In this document: positions 54,380-64,000 of the stretch, piece by piece
How positions within the stretch are numbered: the stretch's first letter is position 1
Layout: each line of letters opens with the position of its first letter
Source: Uloborus plumipes
Lineage: Eukaryota > Arthropoda > Arachnida > Araneae > Uloboridae
Reading direction: 5' to 3'
Length of the DNA: 64,000 bases
NCBI GenBank assembly: GCA_038373865.1
Contig: JAXGGA010003948.1
Location: 30,892-94,891, forward strand
Position numbers and translations under genes: made by a program
The notes under the pieces: generated by a model
Database searches by the model: none
The model's input: the letters and a program-made list of their open reading frames with translations, nothing else
Told to the model about the DNA's origin: nothing

Positions 54380-54553
54380 TTTGACTAGGACCAGCCCAGT
54401 TGGGCCCAGAGCCTGCTGCTGGTCGTCACATTTGTATTTGTATAATACTGGTACACTAGGACTGGACTGTCTTATATCCCAGTCGTAAGCTGTTAGACAA
54501 TACACTAGTGGGGGATAAGCTCCTATTTCTAGATCCTATTCCTAATAATATAA

Positions 54554-54630
54554 ATGAACTCGGACAGATGAAAGAATTCTATGATTATTTCTCACATTAT
54601 ATGACAGATAACAGGTCTCTGTGTTTGTAA
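54554..54630 (+). pseudogene. Small acidic family member D, frame-broken (unit 2)
   Basis: Copy of 35411-35487, with the same frame break and the MKEFYDYFSHYMTD remnant. It lies just after the LINE. Confidence 0.5.
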
Positions 54631-54668
54631 ACCCGAAGTGGAAGTTGAAAAGGAATTAATAAGAAAAA

Positions 54669-54684
54669 GGCCCTTTTCAGGACC
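54669..54684 (+). terminator. Histone-type 3' stem-loop of gene D (unit 2)
   Basis: GGCCCT-TTTC-AGGACC, identical to the unit-1 copy at 35526-35541, with the same downstream CTAAAAGGATGC. Confidence 0.7.
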
Positions 54685-55722
54685 ACACATATATTTGCTA
54701 AAAGGATGCTTTTGGTAAATTATAACGATATAAACACTAGAATTATTGTACAAACTAGAGAGCATTCAGTCGAAAATTGATCGAAATTCAGATTTCGGGA
54801 GTTATTCCGGAATTTAAAACCTACCAATACATGATTTTTGTTCCGTTTTTTCAGTAATGCGTATTAGATATAGTCTGCTAAACCCTATTTTACGCAATTA
54901 TGTTTTTGCACCCATCTGACACTGCACGATACAAATGATGTCGGTCAATAATTATGTAAGCCTTAAATGTTTGAAAAACAGAGTCAACGGAAGCGCGTTG
55001 AGACACGAAATTATGGAAGTAAAAATATCACCTTTGCACGCTCTTATGCTATTCGCCCTACTTGAAGTTTGTGACGATCACAGGAGATGATTATTTGTGT
55101 TAAAATGTGTTTAAGCTGCCAAAGAATGTTTTTGCAGTAAAATAAATTCGCACACTTTTTTTGTATTAAGAAAACTTGAATTCATTGTTATCGCTAGTGG
55201 GACTTTTTTTTTTAATTTAATTGTTTTGAAGGAAAACCCATATGTTTACATTAAATTTGTAGGAAAAAATTAAAGTTGAAGTGAAAATTTCCATTTTGTT
55301 TTTTAACTCATTCTCCAAACAATTCTTTTCTAAAAGAAAAAAAAACCATGACGATATTACACGACAACATTTTTATTCCGATTGAATTTTTACATACATC
55401 CATCATGTCAAATTTAGTAGATGAATAGAGAGTTTCTTAGTTTACAATTAGTACACCACCTTAAAAAGTTTGCGGAAAATATAGTGGTAATGTTACATTA
55501 ACACTGATTATTTCGTCTTCCCTTGATCAACTTGGAAATGTCTCTTTTTTTGCAACATTATTTGCATTAAAATAACATTATTTGTTAATAACACTAGAAA
55601 AATTCAATGTCATACGTAATTAGGAACTCATTAGTGTAAACATAAAAATGAACTTCTGCGTCAACGACGGTGTAGAAGTGCCTAAACTAATTTCATTGGT
55701 CAATGAGGTTGTTGAAGAATCT
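54685..55722. other. Gene D tail and spacer (unit 2)
   Basis: Matches 35542-36579 of unit 1 with scattered single-base differences. It ends at the BEL/Pao insertion, which cuts the possible 31-codon frame (here starting at 55648). Confidence 0.8.
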
Positions 55723-55727
55723 CTAAC

Positions 55728-55987
55728 TATTGGCAACGGCAGGGAACGAGACTTTAAAAAACCGAGGATTGGCAACGACCGAGTTGGTCAGTTGTCGGTC
55801 TGGCGTTGGTGGTGTGGCCTGTTTATTTTTTAACTTGTATTATGTTCAGTTTTGAATTAAATTGTTTCCTTTTAAGTATGCATAGTTTTAATTTGTTGTT
55901 TTCTTTTGACTTCGGAAAGGCGTTACAAGCATCGGGTAGATGAGTTTTTGAACCTTGTTTTATTGCCCCGACATTTAAGACGTAACA
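55728..55987 (+). repeat. BEL/Pao element 5' LTR (260 bp)
   Basis: TATTGGCAACGGCAGG...GACGTAACA, preceded by the target duplication CTAAC (55723-55727). It differs from the 3' LTR (59931-60190) at two positions by eye. The primer-binding site TGGCGCCCAACGTGGGGC follows at 55996-56013. Confidence 0.92.
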
Positions 55988-56014
55988 TAGAAAAGTGGCG
56001 CCCAACGTGGGGCA

Positions 56015-59000
56015 ATGGAGGTAACGCAAATGAAGACCCAGAGGAAGTACCTGAGAACCTCATTTACCAACTGCGCAAATAGAGTGGATGAGGAACTTTT
56101 GAAAGAAATACCGGATCTTAAGTCTCTGTCCGTTTTGAAATCTCAAATGAAAGGTAAATTCCTTCGTTTGAATGAAACTCAGATGAAGATCACCGAAGTT
56201 TTATTGAAGACAGAGGATGGTGGAAAGGAGTTTGAAGCTGATGCGGAAACAGCCGAAACATATTGCGACAGATATGCTGAATTGTCCGCACGAATTGAAA
56301 AGGTGTTGACGAACTCCGTAGCACCAGCCGAATTTGTATCTGAGAAACGAAAATTCAAATTGCCTAAGATAGAGTTCAAGAAATTTAGTGGTGATGCTAA
56401 AGAATACTTGTCCTTTTGGAGCCAGTTTTCTAAAATCCACAATGACCAAAGCATTCCAGAGGAAGACAAATTTCAATATCTCCTGCAGTCGGTGGTTCCA
56501 GATTCGAAGGTAGCGAGAGTTGTACAGAGCTTCCCGGCGACGGCTGCGAATTACCCCAAGGCTATCGCCCAGATTAAAGAACGATTCGGTAGGGAAGATT
56601 TACTGGTGCAAATTTACGTTAGGGAGCTGTTGAATATGGTGATGAAAAATGCAATTTCCTTATGCGTGAAAAACTTGTCGATTAAAGAATTATGGTCTTT
56701 GGAGTCGATAGGAATTTTAGACCCCATTGAAAATGATAGGAATATGTTGAAGCATTTAAGGATAGTTGAAGATTTTAAAAATGATTTGAAAATACTGCCG
56801 GGGGGCAGATATGAGGTCAGACTACCTTTTAAATCAGATATAAAGGAATTATCGTCTAATAGGGAATTAACTTTGAAGCGGCATAAGCGTATGTGCCAAC
56901 GAGCACAAGATAACTTAATTTTGGGGGAATATCAAGCAATCTTTCAGGAATGGGAAAACTTAAATATAATAGAGAAAGTTAGTGATGATTCGGATACAGG
57001 ATATTTCCTACCTCACAGACCGGTTGTGAAGAGTGAATGTTCTACGACGAAAATTCGCCCGGTCTTTGATGCATCATTTAGGAATTTTGGAAAATGTTCT
57101 TTAAATGACATATTATATAAAGGTCCAAATTTAATAGAGCTGATACCTGACATAATTGATAGGTTTCGAAGTTTCCCAATTGGACTTTCTTCAGACATTG
57201 AGAAGGCTTTTTTGCAGTTGAGTATAATACCAGAGCATCGCGATTTCTTGCGTTTTTTCTACCCTTCAGAATCTGAAGAAGTTGTTTATCAACATTGTAG
57301 GGTGGTGTTCGGAGTTACCTCTTCCCCCTTTTTATTGGCAGCTTCTATTTCTCATTTGCTAGATAATGTGCCTTTTGAAGATCGGGATTTTGCGGAAAAA
57401 TTAAAACATTCATTTTATGTGGATAATTGTGTTTCTGGAGTTAAAAGTGTTGAAGAGCAGGTATGTTTTATAAAAAAATCTAAACGGATTTTGTCTCAGG
57501 GATGTTTTAACTTGAGGAATTGGGAAAGTAATGTGAGTTGTGAATTTGTGTCGAAAAGTACTGGTGTTACGAAAGTACTTGGGCTTTTATGGGATCTTGA
57601 AAAAGATACGTTAAAATGTAACTTGAATTTTGATTCCTCGATAGATGTTTCCAAATTGACTAAAAGATTAATTTTATCAACTATTCAGAAAATTTTTGAC
57701 CCATTTGGACTATTGAGTCCAGCCACCTTGCGTCCTAAAATTTTGTTGCAGGAAACATGGGTTTTGAATTTGAACTGGGATGAACTTTTGCCAGATAATA
57801 TTCAACAGGCATTTGGGAAATGGTTGAGTGAAATTTCCGCGTTGAGTGACTTAGAAGTTCCACGTTATGTAGAAATAAATGATTCTACCGAGATGCATGT
57901 TTTTGTTGATGCATGCAAAGACGCGTTTGCCGCGTGCATATTTTTCAGGACTGAAACCTCCCATGGTGTAAGAGTCCAGTTAATAAGAGCAAAGGCAAGA
58001 GTTGCCCCGGTAAAGAAGGTAACCATTCCAAGGTTAGAGTTGATGGCATGCTGTATTGGTGCCAGGTTAGCTAATGCCCTGCGACAGGCTTTTACTATGC
58101 CTGATTTGAGAACCATTTTTTGGAGTGATTCTATGGTAGCTTTATACTGGATAAAGGATAGAGGGGAATGGTCTGTTTTCGTATCAAATAGGGTAAAAGA
58201 AATAATTAGGCTTTTCCCCGACGGTGAGTGGCGTCACACGCCAGGAAAGTTAAATGTAGCAGACTTGATTTCTCGGGGATGTTCTCCCGCTCAACTTCTT
58301 AAATCTCGTTGGTGGGAAGGTCCTTCCTGGTTATTAGAAAACCCAGATAGTTGGCCTTTTACAGATATAGTTAAAACTGAAACTCCCGAGATCGCTTCAG
58401 AAAGGAGAAGGATTAAATTGTGCAACATAAATTTAGTAGAAAATCAGGTCCCTTGGTATGCTAAAAGATTTTCTAATTTTCATTCGATCATTAGATTAGT
58501 TGCATGGATTTTGAGATTTATTGGTAATGTGAGATCGCGGAAAGAGAGTAGGAAAAATGGTCACCTATCAGTACCCGAGATAGAGAACGCTGAAGCCCAT
58601 ATTATTCGAATTGTACAGACTGAATTTATTGCTGATATGAGCACTATTCCAAACTTGAGTGTCTTCAAGGATGAAAATGGAATAATACGTGTAAAGACCC
58701 GAATAACGGAACGTATCGACAAACCGACTTTTAAGTCGCCTGTTCTTCTTCCTGATAAATGTCTTTTTACACGAAGGCTGATTGAGCACTTTCATAGAAT
58801 TAATTGTCATGCAGGAACTCAAATCTTATTGAGTTTGATCAGAGAACGATTTTGGATAATAAGAGGTAGAAAAACGGTTCGAAGTATTGTGAATGAATGT
58901 GTCAAGTGTCAGCGTTTTAAAGCTAAGGCTGCTCTTGCAGACCCTGTTTCTTTACCTGCAGAACGAGTAGAAGATTCAGCAGTTTTCGAGGTCGTAGGGA

Positions 59001-59875
59001 TTGACCTCGCGGGTCCCCTTTTCGTAAAACAGGGTGACAAAGTCTGGGTTGTCTTGTACACATGTGCTCTTTACAGAGCTGTACATCTTGAATTAGTCAC
59101 AGCCTTATCTACTGATGTTTTTCTTCTGTCTTTTAGACGTTTTGTAGCCCGGAGAGGCAGACCCCGGATAATTTATTCTGATAATGGTTTGAACTTTCGT
59201 GGAGCACACAATGATTTGTCGGAGCTTGACTGGGAAAAAATAGCTCAACAGACCGAGATACAACGGATCACCTGGAAATTTCTGCCGCCCACCGCCGCTT
59301 GGTGGGGTGGCTGGTGGGAGAGGTTGGTACGAGTAGTTAAAGAACTCCTCCGCAGAACTTTAGGTAAAGCTGTTTTGACCTTTGAAGAACTGACCACGGT
59401 TATTTGCGAATGCGAAAGTATAATTAATTCCCGTCCCTTGACCTATTTGTCGGAAGATATGGAGGACTTGATTCCGATAACGCCAGCTATGTTTTTGTCC
59501 GATAGTTACAGTCACCAGGTTGGTGACATAGATGCTATTGATGCAAGTCACTGTAGGAGGAGGATCAATTTTCGAGCTAAGCTGATAAAGGATCTTCGCA
59601 CGCGATTTAGGAGCGAGTATCTGGGGATGCTCATCCAAAAACGGAAAGAAAACCCTGAAGCTAACCGAGTCCAAGTGGGAGATATCGTTCTGATTGGGGA
59701 TGACCGGAAGAAGAGGCTCGATTGGCCTTTGGCAAAGGTCATTGAATTAATCCCAGGGAAGGACGGGAAGGTACGGGCTGTCAAATTAAAGACTCGATCT
59801 AATATCTGGACACGTCCCATTCAGAGAGTGTTTCCTTTGGAGCTTGGCGAAAAGGAACTTCCGGTACCGCCTTAA
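56015..59875 (+). CDS. BEL/Pao Gag-Pol polyprotein with in-frame internal deletion
   Basis: 1286 codons, uninterrupted. In order: Gag with a DUF1759-like region (about residues 110-205; KLPKIEFKKFSGD...), then directly the pre-RT region (LWSLESIGI, about 226), reverse transcriptase (RPVFDAS about 350; YVDN near 468), RNase H (VFVDACKDA about 629; SDSMVALYWIKD), integrase with HHCC (about 926-968) and D,D,E near 996, 1055 and 1101. BEL/Pao polyproteins normally carry Cys/His knuckles and an aspartic protease (DUF1758) between Gag and RT; both are missing here, at about residues 210-225, without loss of frame. The copy is therefore unlikely to be self-sufficient. A mobile-element protein, not a host gene. 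Confidence 0.92.
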   Translation: MEVTQMKTQRKYLRTSFTNCANRVDEELLKEIPDLKSLSVLKSQMKGKFLRLNETQMKITEVLLKTEDGGKEFEADAETAETYCDRYAELSARIEKVLTNSVAPAEFVSEKRKFKLPKIEFKKFSGDAKEYLSFWSQFSKIHNDQSIPEEDKFQYLLQSVVPDSKVARVVQSFPATAANYPKAIAQIKERFGREDLLVQIYVRELLNMVMKNAISLCVKNLSIKELWSLESIGILDPIENDRNMLKHLRIVEDFKNDLKILPGGRYEVRLPFKSDIKELSSNRELTLKRHKRMCQRAQDNLILGEYQAIFQEWENLNIIEKVSDDSDTGYFLPHRPVVKSECSTTKIRPVFDASFRNFGKCSLNDILYKGPNLIELIPDIIDRFRSFPIGLSSDIEKAFLQLSIIPEHRDFLRFFYPSESEEVVYQHCRVVFGVTSSPFLLAASISHLLDNVPFEDRDFAEKLKHSFYVDNCVSGVKSVEEQVCFIKKSKRILSQGCFNLRNWESNVSCEFVSKSTGVTKVLGLLWDLEKDTLKCNLNFDSSIDVSKLTKRLILSTIQKIFDPFGLLSPATLRPKILLQETWVLNLNWDELLPDNIQQAFGKWLSEISALSDLEVPRYVEINDSTEMHVFVDACKDAFAACIFFRTETSHGVRVQLIRAKARVAPVKKVTIPRLELMACCIGARLANALRQAFTMPDLRTIFWSDSMVALYWIKDRGEWSVFVSNRVKEIIRLFPDGEWRHTPGKLNVADLISRGCSPAQLLKSRWWEGPSWLLENPDSWPFTDIVKTETPEIASERRRIKLCNINLVENQVPWYAKRFSNFHSIIRLVAWILRFIGNVRSRKESRKNGHLSVPEIENAEAHIIRIVQTEFIADMSTIPNLSVFKDENGIIRVKTRITERIDKPTFKSPVLLPDKCLFTRRLIEHFHRINCHAGTQILLSLIRERFWIIRGRKTVRSIVNECVKCQRFKAKAALADPVSLPAERVEDSAVFEVVGIDLAGPLFVKQGDKVWVVLYTCALYRAVHLELVTALSTDVFLLSFRRFVARRGRPRIIYSDNGLNFRGAHNDLSELDWEKIAQQTEIQRITWKFLPPTAAWWGGWWERLVRVVKELLRRTLGKAVLTFEELTTVICECESIINSRPLTYLSEDMEDLIPITPAMFLSDSYSHQVGDIDAIDASHCRRRINFRAKLIKDLRTRFRSEYLGMLIQKRKENPEANRVQVGDIVLIGDDRKKRLDWPLAKVIELIPGKDGKVRAVKLKTRSNIWTRPIQRVFPLELGEKELPVPP

Positions 59876-59930
59876 TGATTGTTTTTTGAGTCCGTTTCCG
59901 GAGCAACTGTACTCAAAAAAGGGGGGAGTA

Positions 59931-60190
59931 TATTGGCAACGGCAGGGAACGAGACTTTAAAAAATCGAGGATTGGCAACGACCGAGTTGGTCAGTTGTCG
60001 GTCTGGCGTTGGTGGTGTGGCCTGTTTATTTTTTAACTTGTATTATGTTCAGTTTTGAATTAAATTGTTTCCTTTTAAGTATGCATAGTTTTAATTTGTT
60101 GTTTTCTTTTGACTTCGGAAAGGCGTTACAAGCATCGGGTAGATGAGCTTTTGAACCTTGTTTTATTGCCCCGACATTTAAGACGTAACA
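59931..60190 (+). repeat. BEL/Pao element 3' LTR (260 bp)
   Basis: Preceded by the purine tract AAAAAAGGGGGGAGTA and followed by CTAAC (60191-60195). It ends about 128 bases before the start codon of the unit-2 copy of gene A. Confidence 0.92.
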
Positions 60191-60318
60191 CTAACCAATA
60201 ACACCCAGTAGAACTATCTCTCTCTATATATACACATATATGTAGGGAGAAGTGAAACATTTCACTCGATTTTTTTTTGTGCTTCATTATCTGCTTCTTC
60301 CTTCCACAATATAAGCCA

Positions 60319-60501
60319 ATGGACGCCATCCGCGAACGAAGAGAATTTCATGAATTCGTGAGACAGATGTACGAGGAACTCCAACAAATGGCACAAGAGT
60401 ACGCTCGTCATCCGCACTTAGAGGAGTTGCTACGCGAAGCGGAGGAGGAGTTCTGGCATTACTATCACAGGAAAAACGCAAATTCCAGAGCTCGTGGCTG
60501 A
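60319..60501 (+). CDS. Small acidic protein A (60 residues), unit 2
   Basis: Copy of 36709-36891, with one residue changed (R to K in YYHRxN). The frame and the proximal 120 bases upstream are intact, including the forward CCAAT and the TATA-like run, but the inverted CCAAT element and everything further upstream are now separated from it by the 4.5 kb BEL/Pao element. The stem-loop at 60533-60548 pairs perfectly. This copy may be driven or silenced by the LTR (inference). Confidence 0.65.
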   Translation: MDAIRERREFHEFVRQMYEELQQMAQEYARHPHLEELLREAEEEFWHYYHRKNANSRARG

Positions 60502-60532
60502 TAAGAACAAAAGCTGAGATTGGAAAAAAAAG

Positions 60533-60548
60533 GGTCTTTTTCAGGACC
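60533..60548 (+). terminator. Histone-type 3' stem-loop of gene A (unit 2)
   Basis: GGTCTT-TTTC-AGGACC: all six pairs form (one U-G). It fits GGYYYUUHUHARRRCC. It is preceded by an A-run and followed by ATACACATATTTGATAAAAG and GATGC. The stop codon lies 31 bases upstream. Confidence 0.8.
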
Positions 60549-60795
60549 ATACACATATTTGATAAAAGGATGCTTTTGCAAAATATGTAACGTAATAGCA
60601 CTAGATATATTGTACCAAACTAAAGAGCGTTCAATCAGAAATTGACCGCAATTCATATTTCGGAATTTAAAACATACCAATACATGATTTTTGTTTCGTG
60701 TTTTCAGTTACAGGTCTGAGATATGGGTTTGCTAAATCCTATTTTACGTGAATCAGTTTGTGTGTTTCACCGAATAGAACATCGCACGATACAAG

Positions 60796-60815
60796 GAATC
60801 ATTGGTATCATTGGA
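60796..60815. other. Deletion junction with templated filler
   Basis: Left of 60796 the sequence equals unit 1 up to 37196; right of 60815 it equals unit 1 from 45213. The 20 bases between are two imperfect copies of ATCATTGG, a word present just beyond the right breakpoint. The open frame running across the junction (60723-61064) is chimeric and not a gene. Confidence 0.88.
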
Positions 60816-60913
60816 TACCGGAAATCATTGGTCAAGATAGATTTCAAAATCGATTATTCTTCTAGACATCTACTACTCTATATTGACTTTCTTTTGCCTC
60901 TTAAACTGTTTCA

Positions 60914-61006
60914 ATGGACGCTATCCGTGAACGCATTGAATTCCTGGAGTTTATTGTCCATATACAAGAAGAAATGGAAGACGAAAGGAAAGTTTTGGAA
61001 AGATAG
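60914..61006 (+). pseudogene. Small acidic family member C, early stop (unit 2)
   Basis: Copy of 45311-45403 with the same TAG after 30 codons. The deletion junction lies about 100 bases upstream, so it now sits only 365 bases beyond the gene A stem-loop. Its own inverted CCAAT word (ATCATTGGTC) is retained next to the junction. Confidence 0.5.
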
Positions 61007-61067
61007 AAAAATGATGTGGATTTTCCAATCAGAGAAGTGGATTTCAAGCACCAGTGTTGGTTGAGGG

Positions 61068-61243
61068 GCTATCCCGAAGTGAAAAGCTGCGGCGGTTACA
61101 GTAAATTATTGTCATGTCAGCCCAGTTTAGATGTATAATGAAGGTCGAGTCAGATACCGCTTTAAGGAAGCGTCGAAAGTCGAGACTCGATCATGTTTTC
61201 AAAAGGCAGAGAACTCCTATATTAATAAGTTTAGCCCTTTAAG
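61068..61243 (+). other. R element R7 copy (unit 2)
   Basis: Same two-hairpin sequence as 45465-45640, including CGAGTC/GACTCG and CGCTT/AAGCG pairs. Confidence 0.75.
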
Positions 61244-61766
61244 CAGTTTGCCCGTACGGTGTACGTGCTACCCGAAATTGACCTCATCTGGTTTGCTCGT
61301 CGTTTGTTGCTCGTCTTAATTCAACAAAATATACACGATTGCTTTCATCGCAAATTTATTTTATTTTTAACATTTAAGAAAGCTTGCCATTATTCTTACG
61401 GTATTTTATTTTGCGTACGTGATTTCAAAGGAATTGCATTGCGTGTTTGAGTTTTTTTTTCCTGCGAGGGAAAGGAACTGGATTTTGTTTGGACAAGATA
61501 TTTTACTATGTTTTTTAATGATATACATATTTTTTCATTTTTATATCAGGATGGGTGTGGGCGGGGTCTCTTATTTATTTGGCGATAATTTTAAATTGTA
61601 AAGGAACGGTTACTGTGCTTTTAAAGGTATGTGAGCATTTCAGTTAAAGAAAATGACATACATCAAGATTTTACATCAAGATGGGGGGGGGGGGTATTAT
61701 TTTCTTTTCATCGGGAAGTGAAGAAAAATGTTTGTTTTTGAAAAAAAGAAATATTTTTTTTACATT

Positions 61767-63300
61767 TTACGGAAAATTCGGCGCATAAGTGAAATATTTA
61801 TATTTAGAGCTACGCATAAACGAATGATACTATGATATTTTTGGTATGGAATGCGCCGAGACCATTTAAAATCGTCGTATAAGTGAAAAAGGCGCATAAA
61901 TGAGGCGGTGTATAAGTGAGAGTTCACTGTATTTTAAATTGTAAAGGAACGGTTACTGTGCTTTTAAAGGGTATGTGAGCATTATGATGATTATTTTACA
62001 TCAAGATTGGGGGTGGGGGATTATTTTCTTTTTTATTGGGGACGCCGTATTCGGTGGCATGTAGTCGATTTGACTCCAAACCACCAGAAGCAGGTTGGTG
62101 ATCCAGCCGCCGAAGGCGGTGAGGTAGCCGCTGCAGGTGACAAACGGGGGCTGCTGAGCGAAGCGAGCAGGGGGCGGGGCCCCCTAGCGATGAGAAAAAA
62201 TCTCTTTGTGGTTTAAGTTTTCATGGAATGGCCTTTATAAATTTTAAAAGGGGAGCGGGTTACAAAAACACCATAAACTTATAAATGCAGTCAGTAATCA
62301 TCCAGTATACATCCTTAATTAAAACAGCATAGAAATTTCATACGTATTATTGTTCTAGAAGCTCGATAAATATTTACAACAAGCTACTGGCAAAGTCCGA
62401 ACATCTCGCAAGGAAAGTGTTTACAACTCCAGTACTTCTAAAGTACTGAAAAGGGTCACTTCTTTTCTAAGTCTTTCGAAACTCTAAGTCTTTCGAAGAA
62501 TAAATTTTTTTCGGTTTTACCTTCTGCGTTAAAAAACTGATTAGTCTGTTAAAAAAGAAAAAAAAATCGAACTAAAAAGGGAAAAACTTCAACTTTGTTT
62601 AGTGTGAATTTATTTTTATGATAATGACATAAAAAGAGGCACAGTGACACAGCTTGAAAAGTTCATTAAGTGACAAAAGGGTTAAACACAAATTTGCTTG
62701 ATGAGTCCAAGCAATCTCATCATTCCTATAAGAAACTTAAGAATGCAGAAGTAGATCAATTAGTATTGTAATTTTTTTTTTCGACTAAACATTAATTACC
62801 TTAAAGGTGCCGCAGATAAACAATTTCAAGGATTTAATAATTTTTTCCACATTTGATTTTACTAATGTTCATACGCGATTGTATCTGAATTTAGAGACTA
62901 ACTTTTATCATACCTAAAACATTGCAAATAGTAAGGTAAAACCAAAAAGAAGCATATTGAACACAAAAAAAAAGTAGATTTAATTTAACATTTTAAAAAC
63001 TCGGAGGTTTTTTTTTTGGCATGAGAGTGTTTAATGCTCTGTCAAATTTAATTCCTTTCGCTTCAATTTCATGAAAAGCATCTGCATAAGAATAGAAGAC
63101 TTTCTTTAAACTTTGATAGAGACAATGGTAGGTCTAGCTTTTGAGTAAATAAACGGTCATTACAGGAAGTAATTAGCGGGATTCTCTGGCACAGTGAGAA
63201 ATTTCATCATCCAAAACGACACTCAACACAAATGAAACAATTTGATTTGAAATAAAAGTAGTCATAAAGTAAATGATTTTTAGTACAAATATGTTTAGTA
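61767..63300. other. Unit 2 end: MITE copy, GC-rich hairpins, spacer
   Basis: Contains the copy of the pogo-like MITE (61767-61931), the GC-rich hairpin cluster (about 62098-62205) and gene-free AT-rich DNA identical in layout to 46170-47702. The poly-G run upstream (61683-61694) is 12 bases here against 16 at 46081-46096 in unit 1. Confidence 0.6.
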
Positions 63301-64000
63301 TTAAATTTAAAGCGGACCAGTAATGTTGTCTGCGGACCAGTACATGTTCATATTGACTGGTCCAAAAGACCAGTAATCTTTTATACTAATTTCTCAACCT
63401 GCCTACATATGTGCTGGCAACCATCAGTTTTTTTCTTTATTAGTTATGATAGCAGTAACATGACTTTAAATCACATCAAAACTTGAAAAAAAAAATATTT
63501 ACAGCATTAAATTAAGTAGCGAATGTGATTTAAAAGAAAAAAAAGGATTGGTCAGTATTATATACAATAATGGTAACATCATAATATTGAGTACTTTAAT
63601 TTTGTATACTTTATGCATAGCCTATATTGTATGTTTACTATTGCTATATTGCTTTTCAAGTATTATCTAATTTTTTACTTTAATTCTATTTTTCAGATCT
63701 AACTATGCGTCGTCTACGAAGTCGGTCTGCATTGCAAGACAATTCCAATGTTTTGAAAGCTGTGAACTTAAATAAAGTTTTTAAAGAAGAAAATGTATGT
63801 AATACAGCTGAGAAGAAAGATGATACAAAAGCTATTGTTGGTCATCTGTACGTAAATCTGAAGACCAAAGCATCTAATCGTAAAACCAGCAAGTCTAATA
63901 AAGAAAACTTAGCTGTTCTAAACAATGAAAAGGGTGTAATAGAAAATAGTAAAATGAATACTCTTAAAACAACAAGTTCAACCTCTTCACAAAGAAAGCA
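63301..64000. repeat. Tandem array unit 3 (cut by window end)
   Basis: Starts with the same ttaaatttaaagcgg junction as units 1 and 2, with a few small differences (e.g. a changed word near 63636). It shows that the array has at least three units. Confidence 0.92.
63704..64000 (+). CDS. Basic D-box/KEN protein, unit 3 (partial)
   Basis: The first 99 codons of the third copy, running off the window. Residues seen include the D-box (7-15) and KEN box (66-68) and appear unchanged from unit 1. The acceptor tract before the ATG is also present. Confidence 0.75.

Larger units (their letters stand above)
50227..54443 (+). mobile_element. CR1-like non-LTR retrotransposon (LINE)
   Basis: The empty site in unit 1 (35301-35304) fixes the ends: AATA is repeated at 50223-50226 and 54444-54447. 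The 5' region to 50623 is an untranslated leader. Two reading frames follow. The 3' tail is an attt-type TTTGTATTTGTAT rather than poly(A), as in CR1/L2-type elements. It inserted after the units duplicated. Confidence 0.88.
47703..63300. repeat. Tandem array unit 2 (15.6 kb)
   Basis: Second unit, starting ttaaatttaaagcgg like unit 1. It carries a LINE (50227-54443) and a BEL/Pao element (55728-60190) that unit 1 lacks, and a deletion of the segment equivalent to 37197-45212. Removing these events brings both units to about 6.9 kb of shared sequence. Confidence 0.92.

Noticed and set aside
60723..61064. 113-codon frame across the deletion junction
   Set aside because: Chimera of the gene A tail and the region upstream of gene C; absent from unit 1.
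1..64000. CRISPR arrays, operons or other prokaryotic features
   Set aside because: No short regularly spaced direct repeats with unique spacers; introns, LINEs and LTR elements show a eukaryote.

Overview
This window is AT-rich, intron-bearing animal DNA. Helitrons, piggyBac, hAT, pogo/Tigger and Harbinger-type elements, a CR1-like LINE, and Ty3/Gypsy and BEL/Pao elements together with an XK-related gene point to an arthropod. A chelicerate such as a spider is my best guess, but nothing here proves the order. No prokaryotic features are present.

Left part (1-26.4 kb): two minus-strand coding exons of an XK-related (XKR) membrane protein lie at 9605-9187 and 2242-2040. They join across a 6.9 kb intron with matching splice sites and phase. 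The rest is nested mobile DNA: a Helitron (4702-8954) in the XKR intron holding a TTAA-flanked piggyBac-like element; tRNA-derived SINEs; pogo/Tigger, hAT and Harbinger miniature elements with visible TIRs and target duplications; a 1.37 kb fold-back palindrome; and a tandem pair of 1.1 kb fold-back modules.

Middle (26.4-32.8 kb): a 6.3 kb Helitron (26479-32780) sits at the edge of a tandem array. The empty site is present at two later unit junctions, so both ends are known to the base. Inside it is a second element carrying a broken gene of the HAFSGCDTTSA / Cys-rich family.

Right part (32781-64000): at least three tandem copies of one unit (32781-47702, 47703-63300, 63301 to the window end). 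Each unit starts with a 511-residue basic protein gene bearing a D-box, a KEN box and a five-fold 19-residue repeat with CDK-type SPxK sites. After it come members of a family of small acidic proteins starting MDxxxxRxEFxE. Several of these end 30-50 bases after the stop codon in a 16-base stem-loop that fits the replication-dependent histone 3' end consensus GGYYYUUHUHARRRCC, followed by a purine-rich block where the U7-pairing histone downstream element would lie. The genes are interleaved with a repeated two-hairpin element (called R here) whose stems show compensatory base changes. Non-histone genes with histone-type 3' ends, alternating with a structured repeat in an amplified array, are the strongest candidate for something undescribed.

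The units differ by later events. Unit 1 holds a Gypsy element with identical LTRs, inserted in a piggyBac-like element that itself split one R copy. Unit 2 has gained a CR1-like LINE and a BEL/Pao element, and has lost 8 kb (including small gene B and the Gypsy) through a deletion with a templated 20-base filler. Once these events are removed the units are close to 6.9 kb each. Their 511-codon genes differ at 4 of 1536 bases.
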